Shown here: positions 1 through 11,542 of the stretch, one piece after another
How positions within the stretch are numbered: position 1 is the first letter of the stretch
How the letters are laid out: the number at the start of each line of letters is the position of its first letter
Assembly (NCBI RefSeq): GCF_002356335.1
Contig: NZ_AP018165.1
Coordinates: forward strand, 3,348,001-3,412,000
From: [Mycobacterium] stephanolepidis
GTDB taxonomy: Bacteria; Actinomycetota; Actinomycetes; Mycobacteriales; Mycobacteriaceae
DNA length: 64,000 nucleotides
Reading direction: 5' to 3'
The notes under the pieces: model-generated
Told to the model about the DNA's origin: nothing
Seen by the model: only the letters and a program-made list of their open reading frames with translations
Database searches by the model: none
Program-made: the position numbers and the translations under genes

Positions 1-697
1 CGCGTTCTCTGTCCAGTCCCCCGGCCAATGGGCTGTCGAAGCCGTGGTCGATGGCCTGTTTGGCAGCGGCGAGCGCCAAGGGCGGCCCGTCGACAAAGCG
101 CTGAGCCCAGGCTGCTGCCTCGGTGTAGACGTCGTCGGGTGCCACCATCTGGTCCAAGAGCCCCATCCGCAGGGCCTCTTTGGCGCCAACCAGGCGGCCA
201 CTGAACACCATTTCCTTGGCCCGGCTCAGCCCCACAACGCGCGCCAACCGCACCGTCCCGCCGCCACCCGGGATCATGCCCGCCAGAATCTCGGGCGAAC
301 CGACCTTGGCGTTGTCCCCGGCGATCCGCCAATCGGCCGCCAGCGCCAGCTCCAGGCCACTGCCCAAGGCGTACCCCGTGATCGCGGCGATCGTTGGTTT
401 TGCCAGCTCTGCCACCGCGGTCAACGCGGCCTGCCGATCACCGGCGCTGCGCGACATCTCCTCGGCGGTCAACTCCGATAGTTCAGTCAAATCATCACCG
501 GTGCAAAAGATTTCGTGTCCGCCGTAAACAATGACGACCCGGATGTCCTCGCGTGCGTTCACCTCGGCGGCAGCCAGCGCCAGTTCTCGGTACATCTGGC
601 GGGTAAGGGCATTGGTGGGCGGACGCGACAGTGCGATGGTGCCAATGCCGGGGTACTCGGGCGCGGTGCGCACCGACACGAACTCGGGCTCGGTCAT
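1..697 (-). CDS. echA17: Enoyl-CoA hydratase/isomerase family protein (partial, C-terminus off the left edge)
   Basis: Reading leftward from an ATG at 697 gives an open crotonase-fold protein that leaves the window before a stop. Visible family marks are FCTGDDLTEL (the substrate-CoA loop), GYALGSGLELAL (oxyanion-hole glycines) and PGGGGTVRL. Crotonases hydrate or isomerise enoyl-CoA in fatty-acid breakdown; the substrate here cannot be told. The start overlaps the stop of the NUDIX gene (ATGA), so the two are co-translated. The downstream order matches Rv3039c-Rv3043c of M. tuberculosis from memory, hence the symbol. Confidence 0.88.
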   Translation of the reverse strand, partial: MTEPEFVSVRTAPEYPGIGTIALSRPPTNALTRQMYRELALAAAEVNAREDIRVVIVYGGHEIFCTGDDLTELSELTAEEMSRSAGDRQAALTAVAELAKPTIAAITGYALGSGLELALAADWRIAGDNAKVGSPEILAGMIPGGGGTVRLARVVGLSRAKEMVFSGRLVGAKEALRMGLLDQMVAPDDVYTEAAAWAQRFVDGPPLALAAAKQAIDHGFDSPLAGGLDRER

Positions 698-1527
698 GTC
701 AGCTCCGTCCCGGTCACCTCGGGGATCTCCACGGCGCCCTGCCGGGCCGCCTCATAACGGTCCACGTCGGCGAATTGGACGAACCATCGGCCGTCCTGCT
801 CGGTCAAAATCGGCATGATCGGCGCGATCTCCCGTACAGAGGCCAGCACGTCCGCCACCGTCGCACCGGACGAGGACACGGCGTCCAGCTGGGACCAGGT
901 CGGCGGAAGCAGGAAGCTGCGCCGCTCGGTAAAGGCCGAGATCGCAGCCCCGGGGGTCTGCCATCCCGAGGCAACAGCTTCGGTGTTGTCTCCGTCGGCA
1001 TCCTGCCCCGAGGGCAATGCCGCGACGAAGAAAAAGGTGTCATAGCGACGCGGTTCTGCCTCCGGGGTGATCCAGTTGGCCCACGGCCGCAGTAGGTCTG
1101 CCCGCAGAAGCAAGCCCTCACGCTGCAGGAACTCCGCAAAGGACAGCGACTTGTCCGACAGATCCCTGCGCGCCTGGTGATAGACGGCCGCGTCCTCGAC
1201 TATCGAGGTATCCGAGGTGCCCGCGAACAGCACACCGCACTCCTCGAAGGTCTCGCGCGCGGCCGCGCACACCAGTGCCGATGCCAGTTCGGGTGTCACG
1301 CCGAATTGTTCGGCCCACCACGTGACATCTGGGCCCACCCACGGCACATCAGCACGCAGATCCCGCGAGTCCACCCCGCCGCCCGGGAAGACCGTCATTC
1401 CCCCGGCGAAGGCCATGGCGTTATCGCGACGCATCAGAAACGCCTCGACACCGACGGCGCCGTCACGTATGAGTACGACAGTCGCCGCGGGCTTCGGCTG
1501 CGCTGGATCGTTGGGGGTAGGTGTCAC
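694..1527 (-). CDS. NUDIX-domain hydrolase (Rv3040c-like)
   Basis: A 277-residue protein with an expanded NUDIX signature: FPGGGVDSRD, then an insertion of about 35 residues, then AARETFEECGVLF, which carries the REx2EE metal-binding helix. NUDIX enzymes cleave nucleoside-diphosphate-linked compounds; the long insertion within the box is typical of the NUDT7/8/19-like (CoA-type) branch, but the substrate is not assignable. The GTG start shares one base with the TAG stop of the ABC ATPase upstream, and the stop overlaps the crotonase start, so all three form one minus-strand operon. Confidence 0.85.
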   Translation of the reverse strand: MTPTPNDPAQPKPAATVVLIRDGAVGVEAFLMRRDNAMAFAGGMTVFPGGGVDSRDLRADVPWVGPDVTWWAEQFGVTPELASALVCAAARETFEECGVLFAGTSDTSIVEDAAVYHQARRDLSDKSLSFAEFLQREGLLLRADLLRPWANWITPEAEPRRYDTFFFVAALPSGQDADGDNTEAVASGWQTPGAAISAFTERRSFLLPPTWSQLDAVSSSGATVADVLASVREIAPIMPILTEQDGRWFVQFADVDRYEAARQGAVEIPEVTGTELT

Positions 1528-2423
1528 TACTGCCTCCTGGAATGTGCGGCGCGGGGCCGGGCACGTCGCGCGAAGTAACGCCCGTCGATCATCTCAACCA
1601 CGATCGACTGCCCGAACGCGCGGGACAAATTCTCGCTGGTCATCACGTCCGCCAACAGACCCTGAGCGACAATCCCTCCCTCGGACAGCAACAACGCGTG
1701 ACTGAAACCAGGCGGGATCTCCTCCACGTGGTGAGTCACCAAAACCATCGCGGGCGCATCCGGATCGGCGGCAAGCTCACCCAACCGGGCCACGAGTTCC
1801 TCACGCCCACCCAGGTCCAGTCCGGCCGCCGGCTCGTCGAGGAGCAGCAACTCGGGATCGGTCATGAGCGCACGCGCGATGAGCACCCTTTTGCGCTCTC
1901 CCTCGGAGAGTGTCCCGTACGTGCGTTCTGCCAGATGCTCGGCGCCCAGCGTCTCGAGCATGTCGATGGCACGCGCCGTGTCGATCTCCTCATACTCCTC
2001 GCGCCAGCGCCCCAGCACCGCATAGCCGGCCGATACCACCAGGTCACGGACCACTTCGTCATCCGGTATCCGTTGCGCAAGCGCGGCCGAACTCAGGCCG
2101 ATTCGCGCCTTGAGCTCGGAAACATCGACACGGCCCAACCGCTCGCCGAGGATGGCGGCCTCACCCGATGACGGGTGCTCCATGGCCGCCGCGATCCGCA
2201 GCAACGACGTCTTCCCGGCACCGTTGGGGCCGAGAATCACCCACCGTTCGTCAAGTTCAACCGACCAGGTGACCGGGCCTACCAACACCTTGCGATTGCG
2301 GCGCAGCAGCACATCGCGGAAATCGAGCAGAAGGTCCGGATCAATTTCGGCCACGGAGCCATCGTGCCGCATCGAGCCCGACATGCGGCGAGCGGGAGCC
2401 ATCTCGCGAGCCGTCCCGACCAT
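1527..2423 (-). CDS. ABC transporter ATP-binding protein (Rv3041c-like)
   Basis: A single nucleotide-binding domain with Walker A GPNGAGKTS, signature LSEGERKRVLIARAL, Walker B LLLLDEPAAGLD and the H-loop in VTHHVEEI. No membrane segments and no permease gene lie next to it, so its partner is elsewhere or it acts in a non-transport role. Several in-frame starts exist (2423, 2402, 2372); homology begins near residue 28, so the ATG at 2372 is as plausible as the first one. It heads the operon with the NUDIX and crotonase genes. Confidence 0.85.
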   Translation of the reverse strand: MVGTAREMAPARRMSGSMRHDGSVAEIDPDLLLDFRDVLLRRNRKVLVGPVTWSVELDERWVILGPNGAGKTSLLRIAAAMEHPSSGEAAILGERLGRVDVSELKARIGLSSAALAQRIPDDEVVRDLVVSAGYAVLGRWREEYEEIDTARAIDMLETLGAEHLAERTYGTLSEGERKRVLIARALMTDPELLLLDEPAAGLDLGGREELVARLGELAADPDAPAMVLVTHHVEEIPPGFSHALLLSEGGIVAQGLLADVMTSENLSRAFGQSIVVEMIDGRYFARRARPRAAHSRRQ

Positions 2424-2492
2424 GCGCCGAGACCTCGATCGCGTATCCTCATCGATACGTCAGCAAGCTCGGAAGGAATTCTAGGCAACCAT

Positions 2493-3239
2493 ATGACAAA
2501 CGATCTTGATCCGGATCCCTACCTGGACACGGTGCACAACATCGGGCTTGCTAACCATCGACTGATCGCACAGCTTGATGCCGAGGCATGTCGCATACAG
2601 CAACGTGCAGCTCATGGCGAGGATCGATCATGGGTATGGGATGACCTCAAGGCGTGGCGTCGCCGAGTCGACGCCTTCCAGTCTCAGCTGCGTCGCGATA
2701 CGACGGCTCTCGGCCGCTTGATCGACGCCAACCGGCGAATTCAAGGATCGGACAGTGTGGAAGATAGTCGCACATCAAAACTCGATTCTTCGGCTGAGAG
2801 CAACCGCAATGCCCTCTACCCATTCAAGGACCCCCGATCACAAGACGAATTCGTCGCCAGACTTAACCGGGTGTTCGCGGTGCTGCACACTCCGGGCCGC
2901 GGACCGTACTCCAACAGCGAATTTCTTATATTCATGCGCACGGGAGGCACCGTGGTCTCCGCGCCTTATCTGTCGCAGTTGCGCAACGGGCAGCGAGGGC
3001 GGCCCTCCCTACAGGCGCTGGAGAGCATCGCGCACGCTTTCCGCATCGATGTCCGTTACTTCACAGATAGTGGCTACGCAGACGAGCTGGATGCTGATCT
3101 GACCACCCTTGAACTCGCCCAGAACCCATCGGTGGCCGAGTTGACATCCAAACTGCTCGACCTCCCGGAAGCGATTCGCAATCAGCTGCTTACCGATGCC
3201 GAATCACTCGACCGACACCGTCAGGCCGCTACGTCCTGA
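2493..3239 (+). CDS. EspR-like helix-turn-helix DNA-binding protein with an N-terminal extension
   Basis: A 248-residue protein starting at the ATG at 2493. Residues from about 117 onward closely follow the nucleoid-associated regulator EspR of M. tuberculosis: FVARLNRVF, TPGRGPYSNSEF, VSAPYLSQLRNGQR (the recognition helix region) and FRIDVRYFTD. EspR itself is about 132 residues, so roughly 115 extra residues precede the DNA-binding part; they are hydrophilic, probably helical, and unlike anything I recognise. It is divergent from the ABC gene and converges on, and overlaps by 19 bases, the yczE-like gene. EspR-type proteins bind many chromosomal sites; a local target is not evident. Confidence 0.75.
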   Translation: MTNDLDPDPYLDTVHNIGLANHRLIAQLDAEACRIQQRAAHGEDRSWVWDDLKAWRRRVDAFQSQLRRDTTALGRLIDANRRIQGSDSVEDSRTSKLDSSAESNRNALYPFKDPRSQDEFVARLNRVFAVLHTPGRGPYSNSEFLIFMRTGGTVVSAPYLSQLRNGQRGRPSLQALESIAHAFRIDVRYFTDSGYADELDADLTTLELAQNPSVAELTSKLLDLPEAIRNQLLTDAESLDRHRQAATS

Positions 3240-3946
3240 GGTGAATTCGACGGCTCCGCACACGCGGCGTTCTCGCGCTGGGTGCTCAACACCACGCCCC
3301 AGCCGCTGACCGCCAGCAGCCGCCGGGGCAGCAGCCGCAACACCACCTGAATGAGGGGGCCGATGCCCAGCGCGTAGAGCACGGTGCCCGCCCCGACGTT
3401 CCCGCCGAGCAGCCAGCCCGTCCCCACCACGATGACCTCGATGGTGGTCCTGATCAGCCGCACGGACCGGCCGGTGCGATGAACCAGTCCAGTTGTCAGT
3501 CCATCACGGGGCCCGGGTCCCAGCCCGGCACCGACGTAGAGAACCGTGGCAATCGCGTTCAGCAGCACGCCGCCGACCAGAAATGCCACTCGCACGGCCA
3601 TCGCCGATGGCGCCGGCAGCCAGGCCAATGTGGAATCGACGGCAACCGCGATGACGACAATGTTGGCGATCGTCCCCACACCAGGCTTGTTACGCAACGG
3701 AATCCACGCGAGAAGCACCACGACACCGGTCACCGCCGAGGCCAGTCCGATGCTCATTCCGGTGCGCAGAGAGAGCCCCTGATGGAACACGTCCCACGGG
3801 TCCAGCCCGAGACCCGCCCGCACCATCAGCGCCATCGAGACCCCGTACAGGTACAGACCCACCAACAGCGCTGTACCGCGCGCACTCCATCCAATCCATT
3901 TCCCGGTCACCGGACGATTTTCTCGGCCAACTGGCTTGTCTTTCAA
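3221..3946 (-). CDS. YczE-family integral membrane protein
   Basis: About 241 residues with five to six hydrophobic segments and the YczE/YitT-type pattern MVRAGLGLDPWDVFHQGL and YVGAGLGPGPRDGLTTGL, an internal duplication typical of the family. The function of YczE is unproven, but it is recurrently found divergent from a MocR regulator (YczR), as here. The first possible start is TTG at 3946; GTG at 3910 is an alternative that would place all three operator repeats in the intergenic region. The 3' end overlaps the EspR-like gene on the opposite strand. Confidence 0.75.
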   Translation of the reverse strand: MKDKPVGRENRPVTGKWIGWSARGTALLVGLYLYGVSMALMVRAGLGLDPWDVFHQGLSLRTGMSIGLASAVTGVVVLLAWIPLRNKPGVGTIANIVVIAVAVDSTLAWLPAPSAMAVRVAFLVGGVLLNAIATVLYVGAGLGPGPRDGLTTGLVHRTGRSVRLIRTTIEVIVVGTGWLLGGNVGAGTVLYALGIGPLIQVVLRLLPRRLLAVSGWGVVLSTQRENAACAEPSNSPQDVAA

Positions 3947-3969
3947 TAGCCAGTTGAGTCACACTGGCT
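3930..3969. promoter_or_regulatory. Triple 7-bp repeat, putative operator of the MocR/YczE pair
   Basis: The heptamer ACTGGCT occurs at 3930-3936 and 3963-3969, and its complement AGCCAGT at 3948-3954, three copies in about 40 bases between the divergent genes and ending just before the ATG at 3973. MocR regulators generally bind a mixture of direct and inverted repeats in the shared promoter, which is this arrangement. The binding itself is inference. Confidence 0.65.
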
Positions 3970-3972
3970 TTT

Positions 3973-5421
3973 ATGTCCGATCGTGTGGTCGTTGCAGACA
4001 CCCTGGCCCGTCACCTCGGCCAATGGCGCACGGCGGGGTCTGCCGGACCCGCCTACGGAGCGTTGGCGGATGCGATCCGACTTCTCGTCATCGACGGACG
4101 GCTGCCCCTGGGGGCCCGCATCCCCAGCGAACGAGCATTGGCAAGTGCCCTGTATGTCAGCCGTACCACCGTCACCGCCGCGTACGCAGAACTGCGCGAA
4201 AGCGGATATCTGCGCGGCCGCCAGGGCGCGCGCAGCACTACCGCCCTGCCCGGCCCCGACCGATCACCTTCGGCCACAACGGGATTAGCGACCCCGATGA
4301 TCGACCTGCAAAATGCCGCCACCGCAGCACCAGCGGCCGCGGTACTGGACGCCTACCAGGTGGCCCTGACCAAACTGCCGACCCATCTCCGGGGGATCGG
4401 TCATGAGCTGGTGGGCATTCCGGAACTGCGCCCCCGTATCGCCGAGCACTTCTCACGACGCGGGCTGCCCACCACCGAGGATCAGATCATGGTGACCTGC
4501 GGCGCCCAACAGGCCATCGCCCTGCTCCTCGGCGCCTTCGTGGAGCCCGGCGACCGGGTCCTGGTGGAGCAGCCGACGTACCACGGCGCACTCGACGCGA
4601 TCACCCAGCGTGGCGGACGTCCGGTTCCGGTACCGATGCACACGCACGAGCGCGAATCCGGTTGGGATATGACCGGCATGGAGACCACCATCCGCCAAAC
4701 AGCCCCCAACCTGGCCTATCTGGTGCTGGACAACCACAACCCCACCGGTCTCACCATGCCACTTGCGCAGCGAAAGGCATTGGCAGACATCATCTCCCAG
4801 ACCCGAACCCGCACCATTGTCGATGAGTCACTTGTCGGCGCCTGGCATGAGGCCTCGACCCCCGCGCCGATGGCCTCGCTGGTGGCGCGGCCCGATCTGG
4901 TGGTCACCATCGGGTCGATGTCGAAGTCGTTCTGGGGCGGCATGCGCGTCGGCTGGGTCCGCGCTGACCGCACCACCGTCGCCCGGCTCGCGGCAGTGCG
5001 CTCCGCTATGGACACCGGCACGCCGATCCTGGAGCAGTTGGCCGCCGCCGAACTCCTGGAACACGCGGACGAGGTCGAGGCCGTGCAACGGGCGACCCTG
5101 CGCGCACGGCGCGCCCTGGTGGTAGCCGAGCTGCGTCGTCGGCTCCCCGATTGGGAGCTACAGGAAGCCGAAGGCGGACTATGCATCTGGGCCCGGTTGC
5201 CCGCCCCGATGAGTACCGCGCTCGCCGCCGCGGCCGCGCGCCTCGGGGTCCGTATCGCCGCCGGCCCACGGTTCGGCGTCGGCGGCTCGCTGGAACGATT
5301 CGTGCGAGTGCCCTTCACTCAGCACGACGATCAGTTGATACGCGGTGTGGAGCTGCTGGCCCAGGCCTGGCACACAGTGACCGGTGCGCTGCCGCTTTCC
5401 GACTCGGCGATGGTGGGCTGA
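3973..5421 (+). CDS. MocR-type regulator: GntR winged helix fused to class I aminotransferase domain (YczR-like)
   Basis: 482 residues. An N-terminal GntR winged helix (about residues 25-85, with IPSERALASALYVSRTTV) is joined to a fold-type I aminotransferase domain with the PLP lysine in SMSKSFWGG. MocR proteins sense pyridoxal phosphate or an amino-acid-like effector through the catalytically altered aminotransferase domain. The divergent yczE-like gene is the expected target and matches the described YczR/YczE association. The ATG sits four bases past the last operator repeat, consistent with autoregulation or a leaderless message. Confidence 0.85.
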   Translation: MSDRVVVADTLARHLGQWRTAGSAGPAYGALADAIRLLVIDGRLPLGARIPSERALASALYVSRTTVTAAYAELRESGYLRGRQGARSTTALPGPDRSPSATTGLATPMIDLQNAATAAPAAAVLDAYQVALTKLPTHLRGIGHELVGIPELRPRIAEHFSRRGLPTTEDQIMVTCGAQQAIALLLGAFVEPGDRVLVEQPTYHGALDAITQRGGRPVPVPMHTHERESGWDMTGMETTIRQTAPNLAYLVLDNHNPTGLTMPLAQRKALADIISQTRTRTIVDESLVGAWHEASTPAPMASLVARPDLVVTIGSMSKSFWGGMRVGWVRADRTTVARLAAVRSAMDTGTPILEQLAAAELLEHADEVEAVQRATLRARRALVVAELRRRLPDWELQEAEGGLCIWARLPAPMSTALAAAAARLGVRIAAGPRFGVGGSLERFVRVPFTQHDDQLIRGVELLAQAWHTVTGALPLSDSAMVG

Positions 5422-5439
5422 GACCCGATCCGGCAGCGG

Positions 5440-8451
<3,012 letters not shown>

Positions 8452-8594
8452 CTAGCCCGCGCCACCCCCGATCGCGGAGCGGGTCCTACAGAGAGTCGTA
8501 CTTAGGGTTGATTACCATCCGCGCGGACGTGGTCGCCGGGCCCCATCGCGGTCCTACCCGGGTGTTCGTGACCCCGCGCGGTAAGTTCAACCGG

Positions 8595-9635
8595 GTGCAG
8601 ACAGCGAGGTTCTGGGGCGCTGCCGTGATATCAGCGGCACTGGTGACGGCGACGGTGTCCGGCTGTACCGAGAAACCCACCAACGAGACCGCGAGCACCA
8701 TGGTCACCAGTACAACGAGGATCGCCGGCGCGGGTGTGCTGGGTAACGAACGCAAGCCCGACGAGTCCTGCGCCAAGGATCCGGCGGCCCTCGACCCGGC
8801 CGCGCCACGCGAGGTGCGGCACGCGCAGGGCGAGACCGAAGTACCCGAGGACCCCAAGCGGATCGTGGTCCTTGACGCCGGCGCCATCGACACGCTGTGT
8901 GCGCTGGGACTGCAGGATCGCATCGTCGGAGTCGCGCTGGCTGACCGCGCGACCTCTCCCCCGTCATACCTGGGCACGACGGTCCACAACCTGCCGTCGA
9001 TCGGCCCGATCGCATCTCCAGACCTGGCCAAGATCGGCGCCGCCAAACCCGATCTCATCCTGAGCTCCAACGGCGAACAGAACTCCTACCTCGACCTGAG
9101 CGCCGTCGCTCCCACCGTGATCGTGTCGGGACACGATCTGGCCGAGCACGTCCGGCTGGTGGGTAAGGCGACCCGACGGACCGCCGAGACCGACAAGCTG
9201 TGGTCGGATTTCGTCGACGCCGCCAAGAAGGTGGGCCGCGAGAATGACGCCGCGCACTTCCAGGCCTCGATCGTCCAGTTCACCGATCAGACGGTGCGGG
9301 TGTACGGCGCCAACAACTTCCCGGCATCGGTGCTCGCCACCGCGGGATTGGATCGTCCTGCCACCCAACGGTTTAGCGATACCCCCTTCATCGAGATCGA
9401 CACCGACGACTTCTCGGCGGCCGAGGGCGACATCGTCTACGTCTCGTTCACCAGCTCGTCGGCCAAGGATCGCGCCGCTCGGATTTTCGGCACCAAGCCG
9501 TGGATGGCGCTCGGCGCCACCCGCGACCACCGCGTGTTCGCGGTCAACAACGAGATCTGGCAGACCGGGGACGGAATTGTCGCGGCGCGCGGGATTCTCG
9601 ATGACTTGCAGTTCGTCAACCGCCCTATCAACTAG
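8595..9635 (+). CDS. fecB: Iron-siderophore/heme-type substrate-binding lipoprotein FecB
   Basis: From the GTG at 8595 the protein is 346 residues, opening with a lipoprotein signal (hydrophobic stretch AAVISAALVTATVSGC with Cys24 in a VSGC lipobox). The rest is a periplasmic-binding-protein fold of the BtuF/FecB class (VPEDPKRIVVLDAG, then IGPIASPDLAKIGAAKPDLIL). It should sit on the outer face of the plasma membrane and deliver iron complexes or heme to an ABC importer encoded elsewhere. The position next to ctaD matches Rv3044. Longer in-frame starts back to 8376 lack a signal peptide at their N-terminus and are rejected. Confidence 0.88.
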   Translation: MQTARFWGAAVISAALVTATVSGCTEKPTNETASTMVTSTTRIAGAGVLGNERKPDESCAKDPAALDPAAPREVRHAQGETEVPEDPKRIVVLDAGAIDTLCALGLQDRIVGVALADRATSPPSYLGTTVHNLPSIGPIASPDLAKIGAAKPDLILSSNGEQNSYLDLSAVAPTVIVSGHDLAEHVRLVGKATRRTAETDKLWSDFVDAAKKVGRENDAAHFQASIVQFTDQTVRVYGANNFPASVLATAGLDRPATQRFSDTPFIEIDTDDFSAAEGDIVYVSFTSSSAKDRAARIFGTKPWMALGATRDHRVFAVNNEIWQTGDGIVAARGILDDLQFVNRPIN

Positions 9636-9686
9636 ATCCCCGGTCGCCCCGCCCGCGCCCGCCGCTGTACGCGTTACGCTCCCGGC

Positions 9687-9965
9687 ATGTACCACGTACT
9701 GCAGCTGACCTATACCCAACCTCTCGATGTCGTGGACGGCGTCCGCCCCGCACACCTGGAGTGGCTCGATGGCGAGATCGCGGCAGGCAACCTGCTGATC
9801 AGTGGCCGTAACGAGGCCGGCACCGGCGGCGTGCTGGTCACCGGCGATATCAGCGCGCAGGACGCCGAGGCCCTGATCGCCGCCGACCCCTACACCACGG
9901 CCGGGGTCGCCGAATACACCCGAATCGGTTTCAACGCGGGCCGCAAAGCGGAGATAATCCCGTGA
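9687..9965 (+). CDS. YciI-like small protein
   Basis: 92 residues with the YciI fold pattern: MYHVLQLTYTQPL, then HLEWLDGEIAAGNLLISG with the conserved histidine, and DPYTTAGVAEYTRIGF. YciI-like proteins are small alpha-beta dimers with poorly known, sometimes hydrolytic, roles. The stop overlaps the GTG start of the following Ddn-like gene, so the two are probably co-expressed. It begins the block that separates fecB from adhC, which are neighbours in M. tuberculosis. Confidence 0.7.
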   Translation: MYHVLQLTYTQPLDVVDGVRPAHLEWLDGEIAAGNLLISGRNEAGTGGVLVTGDISAQDAEALIAADPYTTAGVAEYTRIGFNAGRKAEIIP

Positions 9966-10474
9966 GCGACAAGGGTTTTCCTGAGAATCGCTGGGGTAAT
10001 CCGGACAGTGCGCTATCGCGGGTCGCGGCCAAGTTCGCCGCCACCAAACCGGGTTCGTGGACCATTCGGAAACTGACGCCATTGGACCGGGCGGTTATGG
10101 AGCGCACGGGCAGCCGGTACACCGTGCTGGGTCCGCTGGGCTTGTCGACGCTGCTGCTGACCACGACGGGTCGCAAGTCTGGCCAGCCTCGGGTCTCTCC
10201 GCTGCTCTATCTGCACGATGGTGACCGAATCACGCTGGTGGGCAGTAATTTCGGCCAGGAGAAGCACCCCGCTTGGACCACGAACCTCCTCGCCGACCCG
10301 CGGGCCAAGGTGACACTGGCCGGCCAGACATTCGACGTGATCGCGACCCTTGCCCAGGGCGCCGAGCGCGACGACTACTACCGGCGCTTCGAGGCGATGC
10401 TCGAGGTGTACTCCGCGTACAAGGGCCGCACCGGACGCGAGATCAGGGTTTTCACCCTCGAACGCACCCCGTAA
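9962..10474 (+). CDS. F420-dependent nitroreductase-like protein (Ddn family)
   Basis: 170 residues from a GTG start. The Ddn/FPOR-type split-barrel core shows LLLTTTGRKSGQPRVSPLLY, VGSNFGQEKHPAWTTNLLADP and DDYYRRFEAM, which form the F420-binding pocket in the family. Such enzymes use reduced deazaflavin F420 to reduce quinones or xenobiotics; the natural substrate is unknown. It is coupled to the YciI-like gene by a four-base overlap. Confidence 0.85.
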   Translation: MSDKGFPENRWGNPDSALSRVAAKFAATKPGSWTIRKLTPLDRAVMERTGSRYTVLGPLGLSTLLLTTTGRKSGQPRVSPLLYLHDGDRITLVGSNFGQEKHPAWTTNLLADPRAKVTLAGQTFDVIATLAQGAERDDYYRRFEAMLEVYSAYKGRTGREIRVFTLERTP

Positions 10475-10508
10475 AGCTATCCGTTACAGGTAGTATCCGT
10501 ACCTTCAG

Positions 10509-10527
10509 TACCGGTTCTGAACTGGTA
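10509..10527. promoter_or_regulatory. 19-bp near-perfect palindrome in the 10475-10609 intergenic region
   Basis: The arms 10509-10517 and 10519-10527 are complementary at eight of nine positions around a single central base. The central gap is too short for an RNA hairpin loop without opening inner pairs, so a dimeric-repressor site is more likely than a terminator. It lies about 80 bases upstream of the SRPBCC gene at 10610. Confidence 0.4.
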
Positions 10528-10609
10528 ATTTACAATCAACTTGTCACAAAGGCCCCCATTTACGCTGATATTGGGCTAACGTTCCCCGCAGTCCGCGGAA
10601 GGATGGAAC

Positions 10610-11083
10610 GTGATCCAGGAACGCTTAGACATCACCGTCGCAGCCCGGCCGGAAACCGTCCTTGAGGTACTCAAGGACGTCGAGTCCGTCGACAGTTGGC
10701 TACGGCCACATCTGCCGACGTGGCCACCGGTCACCAGCACCATGACCGTCGTCGAATCATTTGACGACGGCTCACCACGACTGGTGCGAACGGTGAGCTC
10801 CACGCTCGGAATCTCCGACGATTCCCTGACCGAGTACGAGTGGTATCCCGATGGCTGCCGGCTCACGCTGCTGGAGAGCAGAACCCTGCGCCACAACATC
10901 AGCCGGTTCACCGTCATCCCCGACGAGCCCGAATCCCGGCTGACTGCCGACATCTCCCTGGATCTCAAGATCCGGTTGCCGGGTCTGCTGGAACGTCAGC
11001 TCAAGAAGACTCAGGTCGGATTCGTCCGGAGCTTCCAGCGAGCGCTTGCCGAGGAATCGGCACGACGAGAACTGAATTCGTAG
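10610..11083 (+). CDS. SRPBCC (START-like) family protein
   Basis: 157 residues from a GTG start preceded by an AAGGA-like ribosome site. The opening IQERLDITVAARPETVLEVLKDVESVDSW is the usual beginning of the polyketide-cyclase/START-like helix-grip fold, and it ends in a long helix (VGFVRSFQRALAEE). Such proteins bind hydrophobic ligands; no catalytic residue can be pointed to. Many mycobacterial relatives are uncharacterised. Confidence 0.65.
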   Translation: MIQERLDITVAARPETVLEVLKDVESVDSWLRPHLPTWPPVTSTMTVVESFDDGSPRLVRTVSSTLGISDDSLTEYEWYPDGCRLTLLESRTLRHNISRFTVIPDEPESRLTADISLDLKIRLPGLLERQLKKTQVGFVRSFQRALAEESARRELNS

Positions 11084-11089
11084 CCGAGT

Positions 11090-11506
11090 TCAACGCGAAC
11101 CCGCATCGACGGCGCACCGTTTCACCGAGCGCAGCACGTGATTGGTCGCCAACACGTGTCCGCGAGTGCCGATCACCAGCGCGCGGTAGATCGAGCCGCG
11201 CAAGCCGGGAAAGTCCGCGTACGTCAGCGCACGCAGACGGGTAGCGCCGTCGCCGGCATCATCGAGCTGAAACACCAGCTCGTAGCGCGAAAAACGATGC
11301 TGCCCAGTTAAACTCAGGCGTTGTTCGGGATCGATGCGGTCGACCGCGAAGCCCGCACGCGGACGAGTACCCAATACAACGCCGAGCGGATTGCGCTCGG
11401 CGGATCGTAAGACCGCGTCGACGTAGCGCCGCAGACTCTCCCACACCTGCCCCCGCGGCGCGTCGATACGAATCGCATGCTCGTCAATATAGGATAGATG
11501 TTCCAT
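11090..11506 (-). CDS. SRPBCC-like protein, divergent from a TetR regulator
   Basis: 138 residues beginning MEHLSYIDEHAIRIDAPRGQVWESL, again a START-like opening with a ligand-binding-type sheet (RYELVFQLDDAGDGATRLRALTY). Function is not recognisable. It is divergent from the TetR gene with only about 36 bases between the two starts, so it is the likely regulated partner of that repressor. The shared region is notably AT-rich and contains two adjacent CCAGA(T/A)TTA copies. Confidence 0.6.
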   Translation of the reverse strand: MEHLSYIDEHAIRIDAPRGQVWESLRRYVDAVLRSAERNPLGVVLGTRPRAGFAVDRIDPEQRLSLTGQHRFSRYELVFQLDDAGDGATRLRALTYADFPGLRGSIYRALVIGTRGHVLATNHVLRSVKRCAVDAGSR

Positions 11507-11542
11507 ATCCCAGATTTACCAGAATTAGGACAAATATTCCAG

